From positions 992,001 through 1,056,000 of the forward strand of contig JABTUY010000001.1 in assembly GCA_015075165.1 (NCBI GenBank): a stretch of 64,000 bases of DNA, in the 5' to 3' direction. Both the position numbers and the translations under genes were made by a program. The DNA comes from Ideonella sp. GTDB taxonomy: Bacteria; Pseudomonadota; Gammaproteobacteria; Burkholderiales; Burkholderiaceae_C. A model generated the notes under the pieces. The model worked only from the letters and a program-made list of their open reading frames with translations. It was not told where the DNA came from and made no database searches. This document shows positions 1 to 6,399 of this stretch, one piece after another. Numbering within the stretch: the stretch's first letter is position 1; each line of letters opens with the position of its first letter.

Positions 1-4
1 CTGC

Positions 5-259
5 ATGTTCGAACCCCGCGCCGCGAAACGCACGCTCGGCCGGTTACTCGACTCGCCACCGGCGACCGCGCTGCGGCTGCTGGCGCTGCTCGCGGCGCCG
101 CTGGTCGCCATTGCGATCGCTGCGCAGATGGTCGCGGCGTCGGATCGCAGCCGCGAGGCAGCGCTCGCCCTCGTGCCAGCGAACCCGAAAGCGAACGACC
201 CGCCACCGCGCCGGGTGCGTAGCGCAGCGGTGCATGCCGAACACGTCGCCCCTCACTGA
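5..259 (+). CDS. Small hypothetical membrane protein, copy 1 of a duplicated pair
   Basis: An 84-residue product with one hydrophobic stretch at about residues 14-44 (SPPATALRLLALLAAPLV...) and a short basic, proline-rich tail, so probably a single-pass inner-membrane or exported protein. It resembles the N-terminal half of the product at 1027-1386: both have a basic start, an (R)LDS-x-x-ATAL-x-LL-x-LLA-x-PL core and an Ala-rich continuation. That copy is longer and has an extra C-terminal domain, so this one may be a truncated paralogue. The ATG lies 5 bases from the window edge; an upstream start cannot be excluded. No known family recognised. Confidence 0.45.
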   Translation: MFEPRAAKRTLGRLLDSPPATALRLLALLAAPLVAIAIAAQMVAASDRSREAALALVPANPKANDPPPRRVRSAAVHAEHVAPH

Positions 260-361
260 GGGGGTGCAAGACCCGCGCTGAACTCGCCGCGCCGAGGTCG
301 CAACCCAGACCCATGCGCCCTCCCCGGGATTCGAGGGGACGCAAAGCCGCCGGAGTCGAAC

Positions 362-496
362 ATGATCCACCGCAAGCTCCTGATGTTGACCGCCATGTCG
401 ATCGCTTGTGCCGGCTTCGTGACGCTGAGCAGCCCGTCGGCGGACCACGGCCAGCCATCCACCGGGATCGCGCCGAACTTCGTGTTCGGCCGCTGA
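362..496 (+). CDS. Short hydrophobic leader-like peptide (44 aa)
   Basis: A small frame starting MIHRKLLMLTAMS has a positively charged N-terminus, a hydrophobic run to about residue 22, and a polar tail ending in FVFGR, as expected of a secreted or membrane-anchored peptide. A GGAG ribosome-binding site stands about 7 bases before the ATG. It sits between the two members of the first small-protein pair and has no counterpart in the second pair. No family recognised; the call rests on the ribosome-binding site and signal-like composition only. Confidence 0.35.
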   Translation: MIHRKLLMLTAMSIACAGFVTLSSPSADHGQPSTGIAPNFVFGR

Positions 497-512
497 TCGC
501 AGGCGCAGTGCC

Positions 513-887
513 ATGGTCGGTCCGCTGGCGCGCACCACACCGACGCGGCTGCCATGGTGCTGGCTCCTGACCGTGCTGTGGCTGTCGATGGCGCTGTGGT
601 CGCCGGCCTTCGCCGGCGACGCCGCTGCCGCCGGCTCGCGTCCGCTCGCCGATGCCACGGGTGTTCGCGCGGGCCACTGGCAATTGCTGGATGGCGATGA
701 CATGTGGCGCGCGCTTCGCCATCGTCGCTACGCCAGCGGGTCGGGCATGCTGCCACTGGCGGTGCTGCCGTCGCACCGCAGCGCGCTGTGGCTTGGCCTC
801 GGCGCGTCACGTTCCGGCGGCGTGCAGCTGGAGCTGCGCTGGACGCTGCCGCTGGATGGCCGCGCACCGTCGACCTTCATCGACTGA
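513..887 (+). CDS. Small exported protein, copy 1 (signal peptide MVGPLARTTPTR type)
   Basis: This 124-residue protein has an N-terminal signal or anchor (basic residues, then hydrophobic WCWLLTVLWLSMALWSPAFA with a likely AFA cleavage site near residue 35) and a polar domain of about 90 residues. Its first 35 residues are nearly repeated by the product at 1404-1604: GPLARTTPTR-x-PW-x-W followed by SAFA or PAFA. The two copies differ after the signal, which suggests duplication then divergence or domain loss. It follows the 44-residue peptide by 16 bases, consistent with one transcript. Function unknown. Confidence 0.5.
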   Translation: MVGPLARTTPTRLPWCWLLTVLWLSMALWSPAFAGDAAAAGSRPLADATGVRAGHWQLLDGDDMWRALRHRRYASGSGMLPLAVLPSHRSALWLGLGASRSGGVQLELRWTLPLDGRAPSTFID

Positions 888-1026
888 CGCTTCGTTCGCA
901 GGCAGCGCAACGGCACCGAAGTCGGTGCGCTGCGCGCCACTCCGATGTCCGTTGAACCGGATCGCGCCCGCGTGCAACTGATGCCGGAGCCGGAGCGGTC
1001 GACGCGCCGGCGTCGAAAGGCCGACC

Positions 1027-1386
1027 ATGTGGACCCTGAACGGCGCGATGCACGCGCTCGACCGTGCGCTCGACTCGACGGCTGCCACCGCGCTGGCGCT
1101 GCTCACACTGCTGGCGGTGCCGCTGGCGGCGACGACCGGCATCGGACGCACCGCGCGTGCCGAAGCGCATCCATCGGCGGCGACCTCGGCCGTCGCGTCG
1201 AGCTACCGGTTGCGCTGCTGGCAGCAGGGACGCCTGCTGTTCGAGCAGGAACTGGCGGCACCGCCGCTCGACGGCACTGGCCATGCGCTGAAGGCGCGCG
1301 GCGACGACCGCAGCGGCCGGCCGGTGCTCGTGACCGAGACCGCGCACGCCACCTGCCTGGCGCAGCATGGCGCGCGCGCCGACTGA
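1027..1386 (+). CDS. Small membrane-anchored protein, copy 2 of the duplicated pair
   Basis: The 119-residue product has one hydrophobic segment (about residues 20-40, LDSTAATALALLTLLAVPLA), then an exported domain of about 65 residues with two cysteines (in YRLRCWQQGRLLFEQEL and ATCLAQH) that could form a disulfide outside the cytoplasm. AAAGG lies about 6 bases before the ATG. The N-terminal half matches the gene at position 5, and the next gene downstream matches 513-887, so the pair order is kept. The YRCWQxGRLLFE-type segment looks like a small conserved domain, but no name can be given. Confidence 0.55.
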   Translation: MWTLNGAMHALDRALDSTAATALALLTLLAVPLAATTGIGRTARAEAHPSAATSAVASSYRLRCWQQGRLLFEQELAAPPLDGTGHALKARGDDRSGRPVLVTETAHATCLAQHGARAD

Positions 1387-1403
1387 AGTCGCAGGGTGCT
1401 GCG

Positions 1404-1604
1404 ATGCACGGCCCCCTCGCCCGCACCACCCCGACGCGCTGGCCCTGGAGCTGGACGCTGCTGCTGATGTGGTTCGTGCTGACCAGCTGGTCGAGCGCGT
1501 TCGCTGCGCCGGCTGGCAGCTCCGCGCACCGCGCCGCGCCGCGGGCCGCCCCCACGATTGCCGCAGCGCACGCGGCGCCACCGAGACGATTCATGGAAGA
1601 ATGA
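1404..1604 (+). CDS. Small exported protein, copy 2 (signal peptide MHGPLARTTPTR type)
   Basis: A 66-residue product whose first 36 residues copy the signal region of the protein at 513-887 (GPLARTTPTR, then a Trp-rich hydrophobic core and SAFAAPAG). The remaining 30 residues are an Ala/His/Pro-rich tail, so the mature domain of copy 1 is missing. A GCAGGG ribosome-binding site at 1391-1396 supports ATG 1404 over a longer frame from 945, which is mostly a shadow of the preceding gene. It starts 17 bases after that gene, probably co-transcribed. Function unknown. Confidence 0.5.
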   Translation: MHGPLARTTPTRWPWSWTLLLMWFVLTSWSSAFAAPAGSSAHRAAPRAAPTIAAAHAAPPRRFMEE

Positions 1605-1700
1605 GCCGCGATCCGGCCGCCACGTCGCGGTCGAGTCGCAGCAGGCCGTTCACAGCCGCGCTGGCGTGAACCGATCCTGCCGGCTCAGCGAGGAACGAAG

Positions 1701-3651
1701 ATGAGCCTGCCGAACTGGACCACGCGACTGCTGCCGGGTGCCGCCAAGGGCGCCGAAGCGAACGCCCCCGCGGCCGCTGCAGCCGGCGAGCACAGCGCCG
1801 CGGGCGATGCCGACGGCGCGGCTGCCTCGCTCGTCGGCAGCCGCATCGGCGCCTACCGGATCACCAAGCGGCTCGGTGCCGGCGGCGTCGGCGAGGTGTT
1901 CAAGGGTACCGACACGCTGCTCAAGCGCGAGGTGGCGATCAAGATGCTGCGCGACGAGCTGGCGGCCGACCCGGTGTTCCTCGAGCGCTTCCGCCGCGAG
2001 GCGCAGTTGCACGCGCAGCTCAGTCACCCCAACGTCGCCAGCGTGCACGCCTTCGTCGAGCACGACGGCAAGCCGTTCATCGTGATGGAGTTCGTCGCCG
2101 GCATCTCGCTCGACGAATTCGTGCGCGCCGGCGGGCCGGTGCCGCTGCAGCGGGCGCTTGCCATCTTCCGCCGCGCGCTCGACGGCATCGAGCATGCGCA
2201 CGGCCGCGGCATCGTGCACCGCGACATCAAGCCGGCCAACATCATGCTGGCCGACAACGGACAGGTGAAGGTGATGGACTTCGGCATCGCCAAGGCGCTC
2301 GACACCACCGACCACCTGACGCGCCACGGCCACGTGGCCGGCACCGCGAAGGCGATGTCGCCCGAACAGATCCGCGGCAAGCAGGCCGACGTGCGCTCCG
2401 ATGTCTACTCGCTCGGCATCGTGCTGTACACGCTGCTGGCCGGTCGCCCGCCGTTCGACCGTGGCAGCGACCTCGAGCTGATGAAGGCGCAGCTCGAGCA
2501 GGCGCCGCCGCCGCTGGCCGGGCAGATCGGCAGCGTGCCGGCGCCGGTCGAGGCGGCCGTGATGAAGGCACTGGCCAAGGACCCGGCGGCGCGCTTCCAG
2601 AGCGTACGCGAGTTCGCGCAGGCGATCGACGCCTGCATGGCCAGCACCGCGCCGCCGCCGGTGGCCGACCGCACTCAGGGCGCAGCGACGCTGTCGCGCA
2701 CGGCGATCAACCCGGTGCTGCAGGGCGCGCAGCGCCTGCCCGGCTTCGACGGCGAGCGCACCGCGCTGCGTCCGCCGCCGGAGACCACCGCGGCGGCCTC
2801 GGCCGGCCGCGCTGACGCCGCGCCCGCAGCGGCGGCGCGCGGCAAGCGCGAGGTCGGCTGGCCGCCGGGCGCTGGCCGTGGCCGCCGCGTTGGCCGGTGG
2901 CAGCGCGCTGCTGTGGCGGCAACTGCAGACGCCCGGCGCCGGCCCGGCGGCCAGCGGGGCGAAGACGGCTGGCGTCAAATCGGCCACCACGCCGCCGCAG
3001 CCGGCCACACCTGCGACCGCGCCCACGAGCACGCCCACCACCGCGCCTTCGGTAACACCCGCGAACACGCAGGCGGCAACGCCCGCGAACGCGCAGACGG
3101 CAGTGGCCTCGCCCGCCGCATCGAGCGCGCCGGCCCTCGTGCCGCCGGCGCTGTCGACGCAACCGTTTTCACACGCTGCTGGCGCCGCCCCGGCCAGCCT
3201 GACGATCGTCGGGCTCGCGGTCGACGGCCGCACTGGCACGACCGGCGCCGCGGCCACCACGCCGCAGCGCTTTCGCGCCGGCGAGCGCATCCAGCTTCGG
3301 GTGACGCCCAGCCGCGACGCCTATGTGTATTGTTACCTGCAGGACGAGACGCGCAGCGTGCAGCGCTTCTTCCCGAACCGCTTCCACGCCAGCGCGCTGG
3401 CGCGGGCGGGCGAGCCGCTGGAGATCCCGGGCCGCATGCGCTTCGAGCTGGTGGTCAACAGCCGCCGGGTCACCGAGACGGTGGCCTGCTTCGCCAGCGA
3501 GCGCGACCCGGCCGGCACGCTGCCAAGCGAGGTGATCGGGCAGGACTTCACCAAGCTCGCGGGCGTGTCGCTCGACGACCTGCGCCGGGCGTTCGCACGC
3601 CCGGGTGCTGCTCCGCTGGCCGAGGCGCGTTTCCAGATCGAGCCGCGCTGA
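1701..3651 (+). CDS. Ser/Thr protein kinase with C-terminal DUF4384-like domain, frameshifted
   Basis: The first part is a complete Hanks-type kinase: glycine loop GAGGVGEV (residues 59-66), catalytic Lys81, HRDIKPAN (173-180), DFG (193-195) and SPEQ (220-223). An Ala/Pro linker follows. Near 2862-2870 the coding potential moves by one base into another frame, which first encodes a membrane segment ([19 protein letters not shown]), then a Thr/Pro/Ala-rich linker, then a domain like DUF4384 ([26 protein letters not shown]), ending at 3651. Kinase - membrane helix - DUF4384 is a natural architecture, so the two frames were one gene of about 650 codons. Read without a shift, the first frame runs to 3854 as low-complexity sequence. 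Either a sequencing error or a real break. Partner phosphatase at 5534; start supported by GAGG. Confidence 0.8.
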
Positions 3652-3661
3652 TCCCACGCCA

Positions 3662-3678
3662 CGCGGCCGCTGGCCGCG
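3662..3678. terminator. Hairpin after the kinase gene
   Basis: CGCGGCC - GCT - GGCCGCG forms a perfect 7-bp stem with a 3-base loop, 10 bases after the kinase stop codon. No T-tract follows, so it is at most a weak or Rho-assisted terminator. Confidence 0.35.
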
Positions 3679-3780
3679 CCAGTCATCCGAAGCCAGCCAG
3701 CGCCAGCCACCCAGCGCTAGGCGCCCAGGGCCAGCCGCCCAGCGCCAGCCACCCGAAGTCGCGCGCCGGCAACGCCGCCG
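3679..3780. repeat. Degenerate GCCAGCC-ACCCAGCGC repeats between kinase and peptide genes
   Basis: Several imperfect copies of a CCAGCC(A/G)CCCAGCGC-type unit fill the first half of the 299-bp gap before the peptide cluster. The rest of the gap (3781-3950) holds no gene; it contains a short inverted repeat AGCAAC-CTG-GTTGCT at 3891-3905 and the ribosome-binding site of the first peptide gene. No convincing sigma-70 promoter was found. Confidence 0.4.
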
Positions 3781-3950
3781 GCTGGTTGCCCGCGCCGGTA
3801 GCGCCGCCCGCTGGCGGCCCGCGGCGGCAACCGGCGGTCGCGCAATTTGTTTGAACGTATCGGCGAGGCCGTGCAACTCAAGGTCCGAGCAGCAACCTGG
3901 TTGCTCAAGACCCAAGCCTCACCCAACCCCTCTGCCACTAGGAGCATCCC

Positions 3951-4208
3951 ATGCTGATCAAAGACCTCTCCCGCGAACTCGACACCGAAGCCCAAGCCGC
4001 CGTCGTCGGTGGCAACAACGGCAATGCCGCGACCAACTCCATCGGCCAGCAGCAAGTCATCAACGTGCCCGTGGCCATCATGGCCGGCGGCCCGTCGAAC
4101 AACAACGTCAGCGTCACCGGCACGCAAACCGCCTGCCTCGACAACACCCAGTTCGCCGGCGACTCGTTCCTGGCGCTGCTGCCCTTCCCGCTGGTGCGCG
4201 GCCTGTAA
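3951..4208 (+). CDS. Double-glycine leader peptide 1 (putative C39-exported small protein)
   Basis: An 85-residue precursor. Residues 1-21 look like a double-glycine export leader: MLIKDLSRELD...VVGG, with Leu at -12, Ala at -8, Val at -4 and Gly-Gly at -2/-1 (residues 20-21). Cleavage would release about 64 residues rich in Asn, Gly and beta-prone hydrophobics: NNGNAATNSIGQ, INVPVAIM, SNNNVSVTGTQTA, AGDSFLALLP. AGGAG stands 7 bases before the ATG. It is the first of four tandem paralogues and lies 2.4 kb from the gene for an ABC exporter with the matching C39 leader peptidase. It may be a bacteriocin-like or surface-assembling peptide; the product itself is not recognised. Confidence 0.75.
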   Translation: MLIKDLSRELDTEAQAAVVGGNNGNAATNSIGQQQVINVPVAIMAGGPSNNNVSVTGTQTACLDNTQFAGDSFLALLPFPLVRGL

Positions 4209-4244
4209 TCGCATCGAACGCCAACCTCATCCCGGAGAACCGAC

Positions 4245-4505
4245 ATGGAAATCAAGGACCTGAGCAAGGAACTCGACACGGCCGCCGCGTCTGCCGTGCA
4301 CGGTGGCGCCAACAGCAACGCCGCCAACAACGTCATCGGCCAGGTGCAGACGTTGAACGTGCCCGTCGCGATCAGCGGCGAAGGCCCGGTCAACAACAAC
4401 ATCACCGTCACCGGCACGCAGAACGCGTCGATCTTCAACGCGCAGGAAGCCGGCGACCTGATGGCGCTGCTGCCGCTGTTCCCGTGCGGCCCGGTCCGCC
4501 TCTGA
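4245..4505 (+). CDS. Double-glycine leader peptide 2
   Basis: An 86-residue paralogue of the preceding peptide. Leader MEIKDLSKELDTAAASAVHGG (residues 1-21, Gly-Gly at 20-21), then a mature part of 65 residues sharing the family pattern: N-x-AxN-xIGQ, LNVPVAI, GP-x-NNN, TVTGTQ, A-GDLMALLP. It carries one cysteine near the C-terminus (FPCGP), absent from peptide 1, which has its cysteine elsewhere (TACLDN). GGAGA precedes the ATG. The spacing of 36 bases to each neighbour and the matching untranslated segments suggest unit duplication and one transcript. Confidence 0.75.
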   Translation: MEIKDLSKELDTAAASAVHGGANSNAANNVIGQVQTLNVPVAISGEGPVNNNITVTGTQNASIFNAQEAGDLMALLPLFPCGPVRL

Positions 4506-4554
4506 AGACCGCACCCTCCCTCGAACCCTCACACACCCTTTCTGGAGAACTGAC

Positions 4555-4809
4555 ATGGAAATCAAGGACCTGAGCAAGACCCTCGAAGCCGAAGCGCAAG
4601 CCGCCGTCGTCGGTGGCAACAACGGCAATGCCGCCACCAACGCCATCGGCCAGGCGCAAGCGCTGAACGTGCCGGTGGGCATCGTGGCCTGCGGCCCGTC
4701 GAACAACAACGTGTCGGTCGACGGCACGCAAACCGCCGACCTGTGGAACACGCAGATCGCCGGCGACTCGCTGCTGGCCCTGCTGCCGGTGATGCCGGTT
4801 CGCTTCTGA
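4555..4809 (+). CDS. Double-glycine leader peptide 3
   Basis: An 84-residue paralogue, closest to peptide 1: both share EAQAAVVGGNNGNAATN and IGQ immediately around the predicted cleavage site (Gly20-Gly21). The leader starts MEIKDLSKTLE as in peptides 2 and 4. The mature part shows LNVPVGIVACGPSNNNVSVD, GTQTADLWN and AGDSLLALLPV with one Cys. The 5' untranslated segment (CTGGAGAACTGAC) matches that of peptide 2, giving a GGAGA ribosome-binding site. The alternating polar/hydrophobic VPV-x-I and NNNVSV stretches are beta-prone. Confidence 0.75.
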   Translation: MEIKDLSKTLEAEAQAAVVGGNNGNAATNAIGQAQALNVPVGIVACGPSNNNVSVDGTQTADLWNTQIAGDSLLALLPVMPVRF

Positions 4810-4849
4810 TCTCCCCATCGACCACCCTCGACCCCAACGGAGCAATCAA

Positions 4850-5104
4850 ATGGAAATCAAGGACCTGAGCAAGGAACTGGGCGCCGGCGAAATGGCCGAC
4901 GTGCACGGTGGCGACAACGGCAACGCCGGCGTCAACACGGTGTTCCAGCAACTGGGCATGAACGTGCCGATCGGCATCGTCACCGGCGCGGGCGCCGCGG
5001 TGAACAACTTCATCGACGTCACCGGCACCCAGGACGCCACCGCGAGCAACCAGCAGGATTCGGGCGACAAGTTCGCTGCGTTCCTGGCGGCGCTGCGGGG
5101 CTGA
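4850..5104 (+). CDS. Double-glycine leader peptide 4
   Basis: An 84-residue paralogue and the most diverged of the four. The leader MEIKDLSKELGAGEMADVHGG has the most canonical signal: Leu -12, Glu -8, Met -7, Val -4, Gly-Gly -2/-1. The mature part begins DNGNAGVNTVFQQ and keeps the MNVPIGIV, VNNFIDVTGTQ and SGDKFAAFL blocks, without cysteine. CGGAGCAA supplies a GGAG ribosome-binding site about 8 bases before the ATG. It is the last gene before the strong hairpin at 5126-5153, so it may close the first transcription or processing unit. Confidence 0.75.
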   Translation: MEIKDLSKELGAGEMADVHGGDNGNAGVNTVFQQLGMNVPIGIVTGAGAAVNNFIDVTGTQDATASNQQDSGDKFAAFLAALRG

Positions 5105-5125
5105 TCCAAGGGATTGCCTCCTGCG

Positions 5126-5153
5126 GGGTGGGGGCCAGAATCGGCCCCCACCC
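5126..5153 (+). terminator. 11-bp perfect hairpin between peptide genes 4 and 5
   Basis: GGGTGGGGGCC (5126-5136), loop AGAATC, GGCCCCCACCC (5143-5153) make a perfect 11-bp G/C stem 21 bases after the stop of peptide 4. No U-tract follows. It could be a partial terminator, an RNA-stabilising 3' structure for the four-peptide mRNA, or a processing site setting peptide 1-4 levels above downstream genes. Confidence 0.55.
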
Positions 5154-5192
5154 TGCTCGGCCGAAGACAACCCTTCTCACGGAAGACCCATC

Positions 5193-5492
5193 ATGGCCAA
5201 GACGACCATTTCCGATCTTCCTGCCAGCCGCGCGCTGGATCACAAGGCCATGGCGGCCATTCGGGGTGGCGGCGGCGCGCCGTGGGTGTTCGGCGCGTTC
5301 CGGGCGTTCATGCCCGCGCCCGAGCGCATCGTGCCGATCATCTTCAACCAGATCAACCTGATCGCCAACCAGCTGACGCTGCAGTTCCAGAACATCAACG
5401 TCGAGAACTCGGCGCCCAACGCCGCGATCAGCGTCAACGCAGGCCAGAACGCGCTCGACCTGAACCTCACCCCCGTGCTGTCGCACCCCTGA
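5193..5492 (+). CDS. Double-glycine leader peptide 5 (divergent)
   Basis: A 99-residue protein whose N-terminus fits the double-glycine rule best of all: LDHKAMAAIRGG gives Leu -12, Ala -8, Met -7, Ile -4, Gly-Gly at residues 25-26. The leader is not otherwise like those of peptides 1-4. The mature part (73 residues) starts GGAPWVFGAFRAFMP and ends in a long Asn/Gln-rich alternating pattern (FNQINLIANQLTLQFQNINV, NAAISVNAGQNALDLNLTP). That is reminiscent of beta-rich, self-assembling proteins, and the Asn/Gln bias is shared with peptides 1-4. CACGG lies before the ATG; no strong ribosome-binding site. Likely a partner substrate of the same exporter. Confidence 0.7.
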   Translation: MAKTTISDLPASRALDHKAMAAIRGGGGAPWVFGAFRAFMPAPERIVPIIFNQINLIANQLTLQFQNINVENSAPNAAISVNAGQNALDLNLTPVLSHP

Positions 5493-5533
5493 GCGCCGAG
5501 CGCTCGCCGCCACAGTAGAAGAAAGACCCGCGC

Positions 5534-6313
5534 GTGAGCCGCGACGCCGCAACGTTGCACTGGACTTCGGCGTCGCGCTCGCACCCGGGCCACGTGCGCG
5601 AGGTCAACGAAGACGCCTGCCTCGAGCAGTCGCGCTGCGGCGTGTGGGCCGTGGCCGACGGCATGGGCGGGCACTCGCTGGGCGAGTTCGCCAGCCGCCT
5701 GGCCATCCGCAGCCTGATGGATCTACCGCCCGAGGGCACGCTCGAGCAGCGCGCCGCGGCGGCCGAGGCGCGGCTGCTCGACGCCAACCGCCGGCTGCGC
5801 GCCGAGGCCGCGCGCCGTGACGTGTCGGTGATCGGCACCACCATCGCCGCGCTGCTGGTGGCGCAGCACCGCTTCGCCTGCGTGTGGGCCGGCGACAGCC
5901 GCGTCTATCTCTACCGCGGCGGCCGCCTGCTGCAACTGACGCGCGACCACAGCCAGCTCGAGGCGATGCGCGCGCTGCACGTGGGCTCCGGTGACGATAC
6001 GCTCGACCGGCCACCCTCGAACGTGATCACGCGCGCGCTCGGCGGCGACGACGCACTCGAGCTCGACGCGGTGGGCGCCGACGTGGCCGACGGCGACGTC
6101 TTCCTGCTGTGCAGCGACGGCCTGAGCAACGAGGTGAGCGAAGCCGCGATCGTGCAGGCGCTGCTACCGGGCAATTGCCGGCTGGCCGCCGACGCGCTGA
6201 TCGACCTCGCACTGCAGCACGGCGGCTCCGACAACATCACCGCGGTGGTGGTGCGCGCCGACGATACGAGCAGCCCCGACCGCACCGCGTTGCACCAGGC
6301 CGTCGAAGGCTGA
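5534..6313 (+). CDS. PP2C-family Ser/Thr protein phosphatase
   Basis: A 259-residue cytoplasmic PPM/PP2C phosphatase covering the whole fold: VREVNEDA (metal Asp27), VADGMGGH (42-47 region), IGTT, WAGDSRVYL, RDHS, CSDGL and GSDNIT near the C-terminus. It would reverse phosphorylation by the kinases at 1701 and 23305 on targets such as the FHA proteins. In type VI secretion loci the same kinase/phosphatase/FHA trio (PpkA-PppA-Fha) controls assembly; here the controlled machine may be the exporter and TssM/TssL complex. Start is GTG at 5534, 41 bases after peptide 5; no better start is in frame. Confidence 0.9.
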   Translation: MSRDAATLHWTSASRSHPGHVREVNEDACLEQSRCGVWAVADGMGGHSLGEFASRLAIRSLMDLPPEGTLEQRAAAAEARLLDANRRLRAEAARRDVSVIGTTIAALLVAQHRFACVWAGDSRVYLYRGGRLLQLTRDHSQLEAMRALHVGSGDDTLDRPPSNVITRALGGDDALELDAVGADVADGDVFLLCSDGLSNEVSEAAIVQALLPGNCRLAADALIDLALQHGGSDNITAVVVRADDTSSPDRTALHQAVEG

Positions 6314-6375
6314 ACCCGCGTCGCGATCGCTCGCGGCGCAGACGCCCACCACGTCGAATGCCGGCGTTCACGGCC

Positions 6376-6398
6376 GCGCACCCGGCCACCGGGTGCGC
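6376..6398. terminator. Bidirectional hairpin between convergent phosphatase and exporter genes
   Basis: GCGCACCCGG - CCA - CCGGGTGCGC is a perfect 10-bp stem between the PP2C stop (6313) and the exporter stop (6400-6402). It ends one base before the exporter stop codon and can serve both transcripts. It lacks a T-tract in either direction. Confidence 0.55.
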
Positions 6399-6399
6399 G

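Noticed and set aside
1650-3290. Long - strand open frame opposite the kinase gene
   Set aside because: Low-complexity Ala/Arg/Val translation with no domain; the kinase on the + strand explains the open frame.
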